This document shows, piece by piece, positions 18,440 to 27,537 of a stretch of 64,000 nt of DNA. Made by a program: the position numbers and the translations under genes. The notes beneath the pieces were generated by a model. The model did not search any database, was not told the DNA's origin, and saw only the letters and a program-made list of their open reading frames with translations. The DNA is taken from NCBI GenBank assembly GCA_021108375.1, contig JAIORA010000034.1, positions 1 through 64,000 of the forward strand. The letters are read 5' to 3'. Source of the DNA: Anaerohalosphaeraceae bacterium (GTDB lineage Bacteria > Planctomycetota > Phycisphaerae > Sedimentisphaerales > UBA12454). The first letter of the stretch is position 1. Every line of letters begins with the position of its first letter.

Positions 18440-19173
18440 AAGTTCTGAAAACACAGCCCAAATCAATTACTACCGAAGGCACAAAATACTGCCCAGGTTG
18501 CGGCCACGGAATAGTTCTGCGGCTTATAGGCGAAATAGTCGATGAACTCGGACTCCGCGAAAAAATGATTCTTACCGCTCCGGTAGGTTGTGCGGTAGTG
18601 CTTTACGATTATATCACCTGCGATGTCATCGAATGTCCTCACGGCAGGGCGCCGGCGATAGGGACGGCACTTAAAAGGGTTCACCCCGATAAATTTATTC
18701 TCATTTATCAAGGCGATGGCGATTTAGCAGCTATCGGGGCCGCTGAAATTATACACGCTGCCAATCGCGGCGAAAATATGTCCGTGCTTTTCGTTAATAA
18801 CGCTATTTACGGAATGACTGGCGGCCAGATGGCACCGACTACGCTTATCGGCCAAAAGACCACGACCTCGCCCACCGGCAGATGTGTAAAGGGAATGGGC
18901 AAGCCCATCAGAGTTTGCGAACTGCTCAGCAGTCTTGAGGAAACAAAATACCTCGAACGCACAAGCGTTCACAGTGCTCGCAATATCAATAAGACAAAGG
19001 CCGCTATCAGGAAGGCTTTTGTAAACCAGATTAACGGAATAGGTTTTTCGCTGGTCGAAATTCTTTCGATGTGTCCCGTTGGATGGCGTCTTTCGCCCAG
19101 GGATTCTCAGAGTTTCATAGAGGAACAGATGACAGACTATTTTCCGCTTGGAGTTTATAAAGATACAGATTAG
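18436..19173 (+). CDS. korB: 2-oxoacid:ferredoxin oxidoreductase, beta (thiamine diphosphate) subunit
   Basis: 245 residues beginning with GTG at 18436, in a GTGA overlap with the alpha subunit stop. CPGCGHG near the N-terminus and the thiamine-diphosphate/metal motif GDGDLAAIG...NNAIYGMTGGQ are typical of KorB/VorA. It holds the catalytic cofactor and decarboxylates the 2-oxoacid. The overlap implies translational coupling and equal amounts of subunits. Confidence 0.9.
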   Translation: MKVLKTQPKSITTEGTKYCPGCGHGIVLRLIGEIVDELGLREKMILTAPVGCAVVLYDYITCDVIECPHGRAPAIGTALKRVHPDKFILIYQGDGDLAAIGAAEIIHAANRGENMSVLFVNNAIYGMTGGQMAPTTLIGQKTTTSPTGRCVKGMGKPIRVCELLSSLEETKYLERTSVHSARNINKTKAAIRKAFVNQINGIGFSLVEILSMCPVGWRLSPRDSQSFIEEQMTDYFPLGVYKDTD

Positions 19174-19175
19174 AA

Positions 19176-19721
19176 ATGGCAGGCAAAGAGACTAAAATTT
19201 TGATAGCAGGTTTCGGCGGGCAGGGAATTATACTTGCCGGCAACGTACTCGCTTATGCGTGTATTGACGCGGGCAAGAATGTCTGCGCGATGGCTTCTTA
19301 CGGTGCCGAGGTAAGGGGTGGCACAGCCAAAGCGATTATCTCCATTTCCGACGAGCAGATTGATTCGCCAATTATTGAGACTGTCAATCTGGCAATGATA
19401 ATGAACGCTCCGTCTTTCGTCAGGTATTCATCCAGTATCGAAAAGGACTCGCCTGTTATTGTTAATTCTTCTATGATAGACCAAGGCCAGACAGAACGCA
19501 GCGACCTCGATATTCTCGGTGTTGACGCGACGAATTTGGCTATAAAAATAGGTAATATAAAAGTTGCCAACATCATTATGCTCGGCGTGATGATAAAGAA
19601 AACCGGCATACTCGACCCTGATTCGATTACCGGTGGACTCAAGCGTGCCTTTTCCGGCAGCAAAAAAGGGCTTTACTACATTAACGAAAGCGCTTTCCGC
19701 AGCGGATACGACCTTTATTGA
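19176..19721 (+). CDS. korC: 2-oxoacid:ferredoxin oxidoreductase, gamma subunit
   Basis: 181-residue gamma subunit with the family start ILIAGFGGQGIILAGNVLA and the SYGAEVRGGTA segment. It begins 2 bp after the beta subunit stop. Together korDABC form a complete enzyme typical of anaerobic or reverse-TCA-type metabolism. Its stop lies 9 bp before the ATG of the ExbD-like gene, so the operon probably continues. Confidence 0.9.
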   Translation: MAGKETKILIAGFGGQGIILAGNVLAYACIDAGKNVCAMASYGAEVRGGTAKAIISISDEQIDSPIIETVNLAMIMNAPSFVRYSSSIEKDSPVIVNSSMIDQGQTERSDLDILGVDATNLAIKIGNIKVANIIMLGVMIKKTGILDPDSITGGLKRAFSGSKKGLYYINESAFRSGYDLY

Positions 19722-19730
19722 AAGTTGCCT

Positions 19731-20225
19731 ATGCTTGACTATCAGCAAAGCATAAGCGGGCATATTAACAGGCTTTTCAGCAAACGCAGTTCCGGCTCAG
19801 CCCTGACACTGCGTATGGCCCCACTGATTGACGTAATCTTTCTGCTGCTCATTTTCTTTTTCGTTTCGATTGGACTCAGCCCCGCCGAGAGTTTCCTGCC
19901 GATGGCTCTGCCGAATCAGCCCGGCTCAACTGCCGCTATCGCTGTGGTTGAACCGTTGGTTATTAGCGTCTCAGATATTGGCCGCGGCTGCAAAATTAGT
20001 TTTGCTCCCGGTCATTCGGTAACATTGCATTCATCCAGCATAGATACCGATATGTTAGTGACAGCTCAGACCTTGCGAGAGGTGATGATAAAACAAAAAC
20101 GCACTTCCGCTGACCCGGTCGAGCTTGTTTTTGATGATGGCGTGAAGTGGGACTACACCGCAAAAATTTACAATCTCCTCTTCGGCCTTGGCATAGAGGA
20201 TATAACCTTTAGGCTGAACGAATGA
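19731..20225 (+). CDS. ExbD/TolR-family biopolymer transport protein
   Basis: 164 residues from ATG 19731 (a TTG start at 19725 is less likely). A short cytoplasmic N-terminus is followed by one transmembrane helix with the ExbD/TolR signature LRMAPLIDVIFLLLIFFFV, including the proton-pathway Asp, and then a periplasmic domain. Such proteins work with a MotA/ExbB-type partner to power outer-membrane or envelope work; no partner gene is adjacent. It is placed directly behind the oxidoreductase operon and overlaps the next gene by 4 bp (ATGA). Confidence 0.85.
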   Translation: MLDYQQSISGHINRLFSKRSSGSALTLRMAPLIDVIFLLLIFFFVSIGLSPAESFLPMALPNQPGSTAAIAVVEPLVISVSDIGRGCKISFAPGHSVTLHSSSIDTDMLVTAQTLREVMIKQKRTSADPVELVFDDGVKWDYTAKIYNLLFGLGIEDITFRLNE

Positions 20226-21961
20226 AAGCAGCGATTATATTTTTAATCCTGACTTGTCTGTCAGCCTTTGCTGCCGTTCCCGATGTGAACACAATTGCCG
20301 ACGCCCGGATTATGGCAGTTAAAATCGCCTCGGACTTTTACGCTGAGACTTTGCAAGAGAGAATCAAATTTGCATACCACCAAAAATTCATAGATGCCGG
20401 GCGAAGGGCTAAATTTACTGATACCGCTCGAAGAGTTTCCGCTGAGTTTGATGAAATTCTAAATATCCAGCGAGGTTATAAAGAGCTGATTGTAAATTAT
20501 CCCGGAGACGATTGGCAAAGTCGTTTCGAGCAGACGGGCCTGTGGGACAAAATTCAATCCGATATCGCAAATACCGTACTTTTCAAGAGCAGGATGGATT
20601 GTTTTTTTAGTTCAGCCGGGGAAATCATCAAAGCGGTCGATTCCGAACCAGCCCTTGCCCAAAGCCTGCAAGGACGATTGGTCAAGGCAAAGGCATTGAA
20701 TCTCAATGGCGAAACGGAAAAATCGCTTGAGATGCTTGATGCAATCAAAGAGGGTGGCGAAACGTATTTTGAGGCCGCTATACTGAAACTTGAAATTGCC
20801 GATACAAATCGGATGGATATAGAAAATCTTTACGACAAACTAAAAAAGTCCGATTGCAGAAAGAATTTTGAACTTAACGCTCGCCTTGCTTTTTTGCATT
20901 TGCAAATTGGTTCAGCCAAAATACTCGGCTCTGTTTTCGATGACTTTCCGCAAAGCAGATTTTTACTGACAGATTGCATAGCGGAAAAAATGACAATAGA
21001 CCCGCAATCTATCCTGCCCGGCGAAGTTGAACTTGTTATTAAAGCTGCTCTGCTTGATTCCTTATTAAGATACAGAGATTTCTTTGTTGAAGCGACTGAG
21101 CATCAGCACTTATATTCTACTAAGCTGTTTTCTAATGCCATCCGGTTCATACTTTATGATTACAAAAGGGGGGCTGTCACCTGTGAAAAGGCTTTAGAGG
21201 TCTTTGATAAATATATAGAATCAACTTCAGTCCCGGATGCCAATATCTATTATGCTTATACAAAAGTATTAAAAGATTGTGGTCAAAACAAAAGAGCAAT
21301 CGACGTGCTGAAAAAGATTGCCGCCGATACCGATAATAAATTTTCGTGCCAAGGGCAATACGAGCTTGTCGTTGAGCAACTTCCAAATCGTTCTGACGTA
21401 GAGAATGTTGAAGCCGTTTTGGCCTTAGCCCAAAGTTGTCCGGAAAAGGCGGAATCGATTAGCGATTTTGCGGAAAACATACTTTCGGATTTTCTCGCTC
21501 GGCTGGACGAACACTCTTCAAATCAGAAGTTGATTGAAACCTGTACCGAGCTTGCCGAATTTTATGGCGGGAAAATGTCATTGCCTGCAATCGAATTTGC
21601 ATCTATCATAGCCGACATCAATTCCGCTCAGTTGGTAGAATCATTTGGGAAAATCGAAAAAACATATCCCTCAGACAATCCGGATTTACTGCGATGCAAG
21701 GGTCGGTTGTTAATTGCTATTGGCGATTTTGATAAAGCGTATTTGGTCTGGACTAAAATTGTTGATATAAACGCTCCATCCTCACCCCTTAGCAGCCAGT
21801 GGTGTCGCGGCCGGTATTACCAGCTTTTGTGCCTCAGCAAATCTTCACTTCCAAACGCCTCTCAGGCCGCCCACGCTGCGGAGGTCCTTATGAGCAGTTA
21901 TGATGATATTATGCCATTTTGGCGGGAAAAACTGGCTTTGCTGGCTGGTAATGACCGTTAA
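20222..21961 (+). CDS. Exported helical-repeat (TPR-like) protein, function unknown
   Basis: 579 residues with a cleavable signal peptide (hydrophobic 4-17, IIFLILTCLSAFA) and then mostly amphipathic helices with TPR-like spacing, for example KAKALNLNGETEKSLEMLDAI and YYAYTKVLKDCGQNKRAIDVLKKI. No enzyme motif was seen. Its ATG overlaps the ExbD-like gene stop, so the two are probably made together; ExbB/ExbD systems of Planctomycetota are often accompanied by TPR proteins. The function is unknown; a periplasmic partner of the ExbD-like protein is an inference from position. Confidence 0.75.
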   Translation: MKAAIIFLILTCLSAFAAVPDVNTIADARIMAVKIASDFYAETLQERIKFAYHQKFIDAGRRAKFTDTARRVSAEFDEILNIQRGYKELIVNYPGDDWQSRFEQTGLWDKIQSDIANTVLFKSRMDCFFSSAGEIIKAVDSEPALAQSLQGRLVKAKALNLNGETEKSLEMLDAIKEGGETYFEAAILKLEIADTNRMDIENLYDKLKKSDCRKNFELNARLAFLHLQIGSAKILGSVFDDFPQSRFLLTDCIAEKMTIDPQSILPGEVELVIKAALLDSLLRYRDFFVEATEHQHLYSTKLFSNAIRFILYDYKRGAVTCEKALEVFDKYIESTSVPDANIYYAYTKVLKDCGQNKRAIDVLKKIAADTDNKFSCQGQYELVVEQLPNRSDVENVEAVLALAQSCPEKAESISDFAENILSDFLARLDEHSSNQKLIETCTELAEFYGGKMSLPAIEFASIIADINSAQLVESFGKIEKTYPSDNPDLLRCKGRLLIAIGDFDKAYLVWTKIVDINAPSSPLSSQWCRGRYYQLLCLSKSSLPNASQAAHAAEVLMSSYDDIMPFWREKLALLAGNDR

Positions 21962-21966
21962 TTGCC

Positions 21967-21995
21967 TTGAACTGAAAAAGCCATTATGCTATAAT
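21967..21995 (+). promoter_or_regulatory. Sigma-70-type promoter for clpX-lipB-lipA
   Basis: TTGAAC (21967-21972), 17-bp spacer, TATAAT (21990-21995), placed 72 bp before the clpX ATG. Confidence 0.7.
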
Positions 21996-22066
21996 TACTC
22001 ACTGATTATGGAGCTTCTCCCTGCGGCAGGCGATGAAGATTTTAAAAAATTTAAACGGGATTATTG

Positions 22067-23341
22067 ATGGCTAAAAACAGTACCAAAACATCCAAAGGTA
22101 AAGAGCTTTGCAGCTTTTGCGGCAGAGCAAAAAAGCAGATGGACGCGTTTGTAGAAGGTCCCGGCGGCATATTTATTTGTCCCGAATGTGTCGAACTTTG
22201 CTATAACATTATAAGGCAGGAAAAAAAGCGGATAACTCACAGCGGCCTGATTCTTGACGAAGTTCCCCGTCCCCGCCAGATAAAAGAGTATCTCGACCAG
22301 TACGTTATCGGCCAGGACAAGGCCAAAAAGGTGCTCGCCGTCGCGGTTCACAATCACTACAAAAGGCTGCTCCACACCGACAACCAGGATAGCGATGTCG
22401 AAATTGATAAATCCAACGTGCTGTTGATAGGCCCGACCGGTGCGGGCAAAACATTGCTTGCCAAAACCCTCGCCAGAGAGTTGAACGTGCCGTTCGCCAT
22501 TTGCGATGCGACCACTGTTACCGAGGCGGGCTATGTTGGCGAAGATGTCGAAAATTTTATGCTGCGTCTGCTGCAATCGGCTGATTATGACATTGAATCT
22601 GCCCAGAGGGGTATCGTATATATTGATGAAATTGATAAGGTTGGCAAGACGAGTCAGAACGTTTCGATTACTCGCGACGTTTCAGGCGAAGGCGTTCAGC
22701 AGGCTCTGCTCAAAATGCTCGAAGGCACGATTACCAACATTCCTCCGCAGGGCGGCAGAAAGCACCCCGAACAATCGTATATTCAACTGGACACATCGCA
22801 GATTCTTTTCATTTGCGGCGGGACGTTTGTCGGGCTGGAAAATATAGTCAAAAAACGGATAGGCAGAAAGATGATAGGTTTTGGCTCGGAGACGAGCGAA
22901 GTCAAAAACGCTCAGGCCGACTACAGCGAACTTATCAGTAAGGCAACCCCTGAAGACATCGTTGAATATGGAATGATTCCAGAGATGGTCGGCAGACTGC
23001 CTGTGATAACCACTCTCGAAGCACTCGATACCGATGCTCTTGTGGATATTTTGACCAAGCCAAAAAATGCACTCATAAGGCAGTACAAGGCCTTTTTCAA
23101 GATGGAAGAGGCTGAGCTGGAATTTACCGATTCTGCCCTGCACCTGCTGGCTGAAAAAGCGATTAAAAGGGAGACCGGTGCCAGGGCTTTGCGTGCGATA
23201 ACTGAGGAACTGATGATTGAATTGATGTACACTCTGCCCGAACAGCCCAAGCCGGGCAAGTACGTTATTACAGAAGACATCGTTCAGGGCGAAAACTCGC
23301 TCTTTGCGACTGAGGCGAAAGACAAAAAAGCCTCGGCCTAA
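22067..23341 (+). CDS. clpX: ATP-dependent Clp protease ATP-binding subunit ClpX
   Basis: AAA+ unfoldase that feeds substrates to ClpP in the cytoplasm. 424 residues from ATG 22067 (TTG 22064 is in frame but unlikely). The N-terminal C4 zinc domain (CSFCGR...CPECVELC), Walker A GPTGAGKT, pore loop [10 protein letters not shown], Walker B VYIDEIDK, and sensor 2 region ETGARALR are all present. clpP is not adjacent, which is unusual but not rare. A consensus-like promoter lies upstream, and lipB follows 1 bp after the stop. Confidence 0.98.
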   Translation: MAKNSTKTSKGKELCSFCGRAKKQMDAFVEGPGGIFICPECVELCYNIIRQEKKRITHSGLILDEVPRPRQIKEYLDQYVIGQDKAKKVLAVAVHNHYKRLLHTDNQDSDVEIDKSNVLLIGPTGAGKTLLAKTLARELNVPFAICDATTVTEAGYVGEDVENFMLRLLQSADYDIESAQRGIVYIDEIDKVGKTSQNVSITRDVSGEGVQQALLKMLEGTITNIPPQGGRKHPEQSYIQLDTSQILFICGGTFVGLENIVKKRIGRKMIGFGSETSEVKNAQADYSELISKATPEDIVEYGMIPEMVGRLPVITTLEALDTDALVDILTKPKNALIRQYKAFFKMEEAELEFTDSALHLLAEKAIKRETGARALRAITEELMIELMYTLPEQPKPGKYVITEDIVQGENSLFATEAKDKKASA

Positions 23342-23342
23342 G

Positions 23343-23996
23343 ATGGCGAATATGGAAATTATAAATCTCGGAATCACAGATTATCGTAAGGCTTTGAGTA
23401 TTCAAACCGATTTTGTTCAGCAGAGAATTGCCGGGCAAATATCCGATAAAATTGTCGTGCTTGAACATCCCCCGACAATCACTCTTGGCGCACGCCGCTG
23501 GGCTAACAAACTTTTAGCAGATACTGAATCGCTCAGCAAAAAGGGTATCGATGTTGTAAAAATCGGTCGGGGTGGCGGAGCGACCGCCCACAATCCCGGG
23601 CAGTTAGTAGTATATCCGATTGTCAATCTCAAGGCTCGCAAGTTGGGCATATCCGAATTTGTAAGACAGCTTGAGGCGATAGGTATCGAACTGCTCAGCG
23701 AATTTGGATTGAAGTGCGAAAGAAAAAAGGGTCTGCCGGGCCTTTGGGTCGGTGAAAAAAAGATTGCTTCGATAGGTATCAAAGTTAAAAAATGGACGAC
23801 ATATCACGGTATGGCAATCAATATCGAAAACGACCTTAGCATCTTCGATTTTTTCGTTCCTTGTGGACTTGATGGCGTTGTTATGACCTCGCTCACCGAG
23901 CAGGTCGCGCAAAAGGCCGACATCAACAAGGCCAGAAAGGCATTGAATATTATCATCAAAAAACATTTTGATTCAGGGGGTACCGATGACAGATAA
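23343..23996 (+). CDS. lipB: Octanoyl-[acyl-carrier-protein]:protein N-octanoyltransferase LipB
   Basis: Transfers octanoate from acyl-carrier protein to lipoyl domains, the first step of lipoate assembly. 217 residues from ATG 23343 directly after the clpX stop; ATG 23352 is an alternative. The family motif GRGGGATAHNPGQLVVYP has HNPGQ where HGPGQ is usual. The catalytic lysine (KIASIGIKV) and cysteine (FFVPCG) are both present. It overlaps lipA by 11 bp, giving the full lipoylation pair. Confidence 0.95.
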   Translation: MANMEIINLGITDYRKALSIQTDFVQQRIAGQISDKIVVLEHPPTITLGARRWANKLLADTESLSKKGIDVVKIGRGGGATAHNPGQLVVYPIVNLKARKLGISEFVRQLEAIGIELLSEFGLKCERKKGLPGLWVGEKKIASIGIKVKKWTTYHGMAINIENDLSIFDFFVPCGLDGVVMTSLTEQVAQKADINKARKALNIIIKKHFDSGGTDDR

Positions 23997-24840
23997 AAAG
24001 ATAAGGCGACTGCCAAAATGGCTTAAACGTCCTCTGCCTTCCAATGAGACCTATAACAAAACAGCTAACACGCTCAGGGATTTGGAGATAGAAACTATCT
24101 GCACAAATGCCGGTTGTCCTAATCGCGGCGAATGCTGGTCTTGCGGAACAGCAACGGTTCTGATTCTCGGCAGCATTTGCACGAGAAACTGCAAATTCTG
24201 TTCGGTTACTTCCGGCAAGCCCGCCCCTGTTGACAGTACCGAGCCGGATAGAGTGGCGCAAATGGCAGAAAAAATGAAACTCAAATATCTTGTCATCACC
24301 AGCGTAAACAGAGACGACCTTGTTGATGGCGGCGCTTCGCAATTCAGGGACGTTGTTAACAAGACTCGCCAAAACGCCGGCGCAATAAGATTTGAACTGC
24401 TCGTCCCGGATTTCAAAGGCTGCCCAGACAGGGCGCTTGAAATTTTGGATTCCGCAAAGCCGTTCGTTTTCGGCCATAATGTCGAAACCGTGCCGACGCT
24501 TTATCACAAGGCCCGTTCAGGCGGAGATTACGCTCTTTCGCTGGAGTTGCTGCAAAAGGCAAAAAAGCGCTGGTCGGAGATGCCCACAAAATCATCGATA
24601 ATGCTCGGTCTCGGCGAGACTGACGAGCAGGTCGAAGCGGTCATCAAGGACCTCAAATCCGTAGGCTGCGATAGATTGGCGATAGGCCAGTACCTAAAAC
24701 CCTCGCCGGATTCGCTGGATGTTGTCGAATACATAACGCCCGAAAAATTCGACTTTTGGGCACAAAGAGCCGGCCAATTAGGCTTTGAATGGGTTATGAG
24801 TTCGCCTTTCACACGCAGCAGTTACCACGCCGAAAAATAA
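23986..24840 (+). CDS. lipA: Lipoyl synthase LipA
   Basis: Radical SAM enzyme inserting two sulfur atoms into protein-bound octanoate. 284 residues from ATG 23986, preceded by AGGGGG. It has both 4Fe-4S sites: the auxiliary CTNAGCPNRGEC and the radical SAM CTRNCKFC, plus the C-terminal SSPFTRSSYHA segment that contains the serine ligand of the auxiliary cluster. lipB overlaps upstream. The products serve lipoate-dependent 2-oxoacid dehydrogenases or the glycine cleavage system, none of which is in view. Confidence 0.97.
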   Translation: MTDKKIRRLPKWLKRPLPSNETYNKTANTLRDLEIETICTNAGCPNRGECWSCGTATVLILGSICTRNCKFCSVTSGKPAPVDSTEPDRVAQMAEKMKLKYLVITSVNRDDLVDGGASQFRDVVNKTRQNAGAIRFELLVPDFKGCPDRALEILDSAKPFVFGHNVETVPTLYHKARSGGDYALSLELLQKAKKRWSEMPTKSSIMLGLGETDEQVEAVIKDLKSVGCDRLAIGQYLKPSPDSLDVVEYITPEKFDFWAQRAGQLGFEWVMSSPFTRSSYHAEK

Positions 24841-24910
24841 CATTTGTCGGTTTGCATATCCTGAATTTAATTGTTATGCTTTAACGGGCATTTTTCGGGG
24901 GCGGTTTATA

Positions 24911-26506
24911 ATGGTTACGACAAATCTGCAAAAACGGTCTGGCTTTGTGATGATTATCGCGTTGATGTGTATGGCAGTTCTGACGGTTCTGGCTGTTTCG
25001 ATGGTCAATATGAGTTCGGCCAACGTCCAAATTTCCAAAAAATTACAGGATATTGGTTCTTGTATGTTTGCTGCGGATTCCGGATTGGAATGTGGAAAGT
25101 ATATCATTGATGACACTCTGGCATACCTGCCGAGTTCAGGCTATAACTATGTTACCGACTCTGAGGCTGACACAGTATGGGCAACTCTTTGTCAACGTGT
25201 CCAGGCACAGCCCTGGGTTAATAACGCCGCCACGCAAGTCGGTGCCAACGAAATAATAACGCCGGTAAATGCCTACTCCCAGAATGGTGGAACATTCAGA
25301 GTGAGATTTTGTCGAACAGATTCGCATACGATATTGCTTGAAAGCATCGGGGCTGACGAAAATGTAACAAGACGTGTTTCAGTTCAGATGGACATAAAAA
25401 AAGATAGCGAAGTAATGAATTATGCTATCGCCAGCAGAGGCAGAATGTGGATTACAGGCAAGTCAACCATTTATGGGGATGTGTACAGCCCTTGGGACAG
25501 AGCCGACATAGCACCTTTCAATATGACAAGTGATTCCACGCTGGAAGGGACGATTAATACCGTCCTGACTCTTGATGAAATTCAGGAAGAGGGTGCGTTC
25601 CAGCTTGAAACTCTTGACGCAAGCGGAAATCCGGTTTTTGATGAGTATGGCGAACGTGTTTACAGCGAAGAAGACGAAATTCAGGGCAGTCATCAGGGAA
25701 TCAACTACGGCCAGGAATATGATGATATGCCGGGTATGGACATTTCCGACTATGATACGGATATGTATTATGATATAGTGATGGGAGCTGAGGGCAATGG
25801 AAGTATTCCCGAATCCAGTGTAATACAAACCGAGTATTTCCCTCACGCATCAGGCGATTATACCGCTCCTAAATCGTGGTCGAGCAGAGCTCTCCACAGG
25901 CACGTTTATGAAGACGAGACGTTTACCGACCAGAGGCTTCCTGACAATCGCAATGCGCTGTTTAAAAACTGCACTTTTGAAGGAGTTTTGTATGTTGATT
26001 GTTACAAGAGTGCTTCTTCCAAGTATAATAATGTCAGGTTTGAGAATTGCACTTTTGAAGGTACAATTGTAACCGATGTGCCGCAATCTCTAAAATGGCA
26101 AAAGAATTGCCTGTATTTTACAGGAGAGGCGACTTTTAATAACACCTCGGATATACAGGAGGCCACTATTCTTGCACCGCATTTTAACGTGGACCTGGGT
26201 AATGCGAACCCTGAGCAGAATGATAATAATGTACTCACAGGAGCTATCGTAGGAGGAATTGTTGATGTGCGAGGCAACGCACAGATTAACGGAACAATAA
26301 TTTCAATGTGTGATACCACCGGATGGAGTAGTGGTTTTGTAACGAATATAGGCGCAACGCTCAATGATGGCGGTTCTGAAACTACCGAACTGGGTGATAT
26401 TGGTGTTATAACCATTATGCCGGATTCCCAAAGTTTACTGCCGAGCGGTATAATAACACCGATTGTTATTGATGTAGCGCAACAGACTTATTCGGAAACA
26501 TTTTAA
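24911..26506 (+). CDS. PilX-like membrane-anchored exported protein
   Basis: 531 residues. The N-terminus RSGFVMIIALMCMAVLTVLA followed by SMVNMSSANVQ and AADSGLECGKYI is the PilX N-terminal pattern: one hydrophobic helix then a helical stalk, as in minor pilins of type IV pili and type II secretion. The outer part has blocks such as KNCTFEGVLYVDC and ENCTFEGTIVTDV and several GGIVDVRGNAQINGTI-like turns, suggesting a beta-helix. A prepilin peptidase site of classic form is not clear. It is followed by a tiny acidic exported peptide, a sigma factor and an anti-sigma-like protein, which may regulate it. Confidence 0.75.
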   Translation: MVTTNLQKRSGFVMIIALMCMAVLTVLAVSMVNMSSANVQISKKLQDIGSCMFAADSGLECGKYIIDDTLAYLPSSGYNYVTDSEADTVWATLCQRVQAQPWVNNAATQVGANEIITPVNAYSQNGGTFRVRFCRTDSHTILLESIGADENVTRRVSVQMDIKKDSEVMNYAIASRGRMWITGKSTIYGDVYSPWDRADIAPFNMTSDSTLEGTINTVLTLDEIQEEGAFQLETLDASGNPVFDEYGERVYSEEDEIQGSHQGINYGQEYDDMPGMDISDYDTDMYYDIVMGAEGNGSIPESSVIQTEYFPHASGDYTAPKSWSSRALHRHVYEDETFTDQRLPDNRNALFKNCTFEGVLYVDCYKSASSKYNNVRFENCTFEGTIVTDVPQSLKWQKNCLYFTGEATFNNTSDIQEATILAPHFNVDLGNANPEQNDNNVLTGAIVGGIVDVRGNAQINGTIISMCDTTGWSSGFVTNIGATLNDGGSETTELGDIGVITIMPDSQSLLPSGIITPIVIDVAQQTYSETF

Positions 26507-26544
26507 AAACTTTTAACAAAGTAATTTAATTATGGGGTAATAAA

Positions 26545-26709
26545 ATGAAAAAGTTATCTGTAAAATTTATTTTAATGGTTATTTTAGCAGTTTTTTCTAT
26601 AACCGCTGTGCAGAGAATTTGTGCGGCTGATTTCTCTTCTGACCAGATAATTTATCTTTCAGAAGAACCGGACGACCCAAATGATTCCGATGAAGATGTA
26701 CCGGAGTAG
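26545..26709 (+). CDS. Small acidic exported peptide (54 residues)
   Basis: A short gene with ATG 26545, GGGG about 7 bp upstream and stop 26707-26709. The product has a clear signal peptide (VKFILMVILAVFSITA, likely cut near CAA-DF) and a mature part of about 27 residues that is rich in Glu/Asp/Pro (SEEPDDPNDSDEDVPE). It stands 38 bp after the PilX-like gene on the same strand. No family is recognised; it may be a small partner or stabiliser of the PilX-like protein. Confidence 0.6.
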   Translation: MKKLSVKFILMVILAVFSITAVQRICAADFSSDQIIYLSEEPDDPNDSDEDVPE

Positions 26710-26751
26710 AACTGGCTCAAATAACTATCAAAAACACTGTAAAAAGTATCA

Positions 26752-26846
26752 AAACAGGTTGAAAATCTGCCAAAACAGGTAAAAAACAGACCAAAAGCCG
26801 AAATTACGTCTCTTTTGGGGTAGTTTGTGCCTGTTTTTACAGTTTT
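26752..26846 (+). promoter_or_regulatory. Non-coding leader with repeated caaaacaggt and inverted repeat before the sigma gene
   Basis: caaaacaggt occurs at about 26752 and 26772. A cactgtaaaaa word (about 26734) is mirrored by ctgtttttacag at 26831-26842. The spacing of the two direct words is close to two helical turns. This could be a sigma/anti-sigma autoregulatory region or part of a terminator for the PilX-like transcript; neither is proven. Confidence 0.35.
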
Positions 26847-26913
26847 TGGATTTTTAAATGTTAAATTATACATTATAATGCCGGCTATCATTTTTTTAAC
26901 CGTTTTTGCCGGT

Positions 26914-27537
26914 ATGGACTCTATAAATAACAAAATCGATAGAAAAGCTCACGAAAAAGCGATCATTGTTCGCTATGTCGCTGGCGACAAGAAAGCTTTT
27001 GAGGGGATTATAAAGCTATACAAAAATCCGCTTTACGCATTTTTAAGACGTTTTCTGAACCAGAATGACCTCATCGAGGAGGTCTTTCAGGATACATTTC
27101 TCCAGTTATACCGCAGCAGAGAAACATTTGACCCCGATAAACCGCTCCGCCCGTGGCTATTTACGATAGCCGCCAATAAAGCGAGGGACCTTCTGAGAAA
27201 AAGACAGAGGGAAGATACGATTACTATCGGTATGATTGCGGAGCCGGCAGAGTCGAATATAGACGATGTCGTAAACTCTCTAATGTCTTATGATAAAACA
27301 CCTTACGACGAAGCGGAGACCTCTGAACGTGCCGCCAATGTCCGCAAAATTATTGATGATATGCCGGAAAATCTTCGCCAAATCCTGCTTTTAGCCTATT
27401 TTGAACAATTTTCTTACAAACAAATGGCAGAGATTCTGAGTATACCAATAGGGACAGTGAAGAGTCGGCTGCATACAGCAATAGTGCACTTCACGAAGAA
27501 GTGGAAGTTACAAAACGGTGGTGATGGAAATTATTGA
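26914..27537 (+). CDS. ECF-type RNA polymerase sigma factor
   Basis: 207 residues from ATG 26914. An upstream in-frame start (26827) would add a hydrophobic stretch unlike any sigma factor. Region 2 runs from AFEGIIKLYKNPLYAFLRRF through DLIEEVFQDTFLQLYR to RPWLFTIAANKARDLLR. Region 4 is LRQILLLAYFEQFSYKQMAEILSIPIG with TVKSRLHTAI as recognition part. The stop shares a base with the start of the next gene, an anti-sigma-like membrane protein, the classic arrangement for a sigma factor held inactive until an envelope signal. Targets are unknown; the PilX-like gene upstream is a candidate. Confidence 0.9.
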   Translation: MDSINNKIDRKAHEKAIIVRYVAGDKKAFEGIIKLYKNPLYAFLRRFLNQNDLIEEVFQDTFLQLYRSRETFDPDKPLRPWLFTIAANKARDLLRKRQREDTITIGMIAEPAESNIDDVVNSLMSYDKTPYDEAETSERAANVRKIIDDMPENLRQILLLAYFEQFSYKQMAEILSIPIGTVKSRLHTAIVHFTKKWKLQNGGDGNY

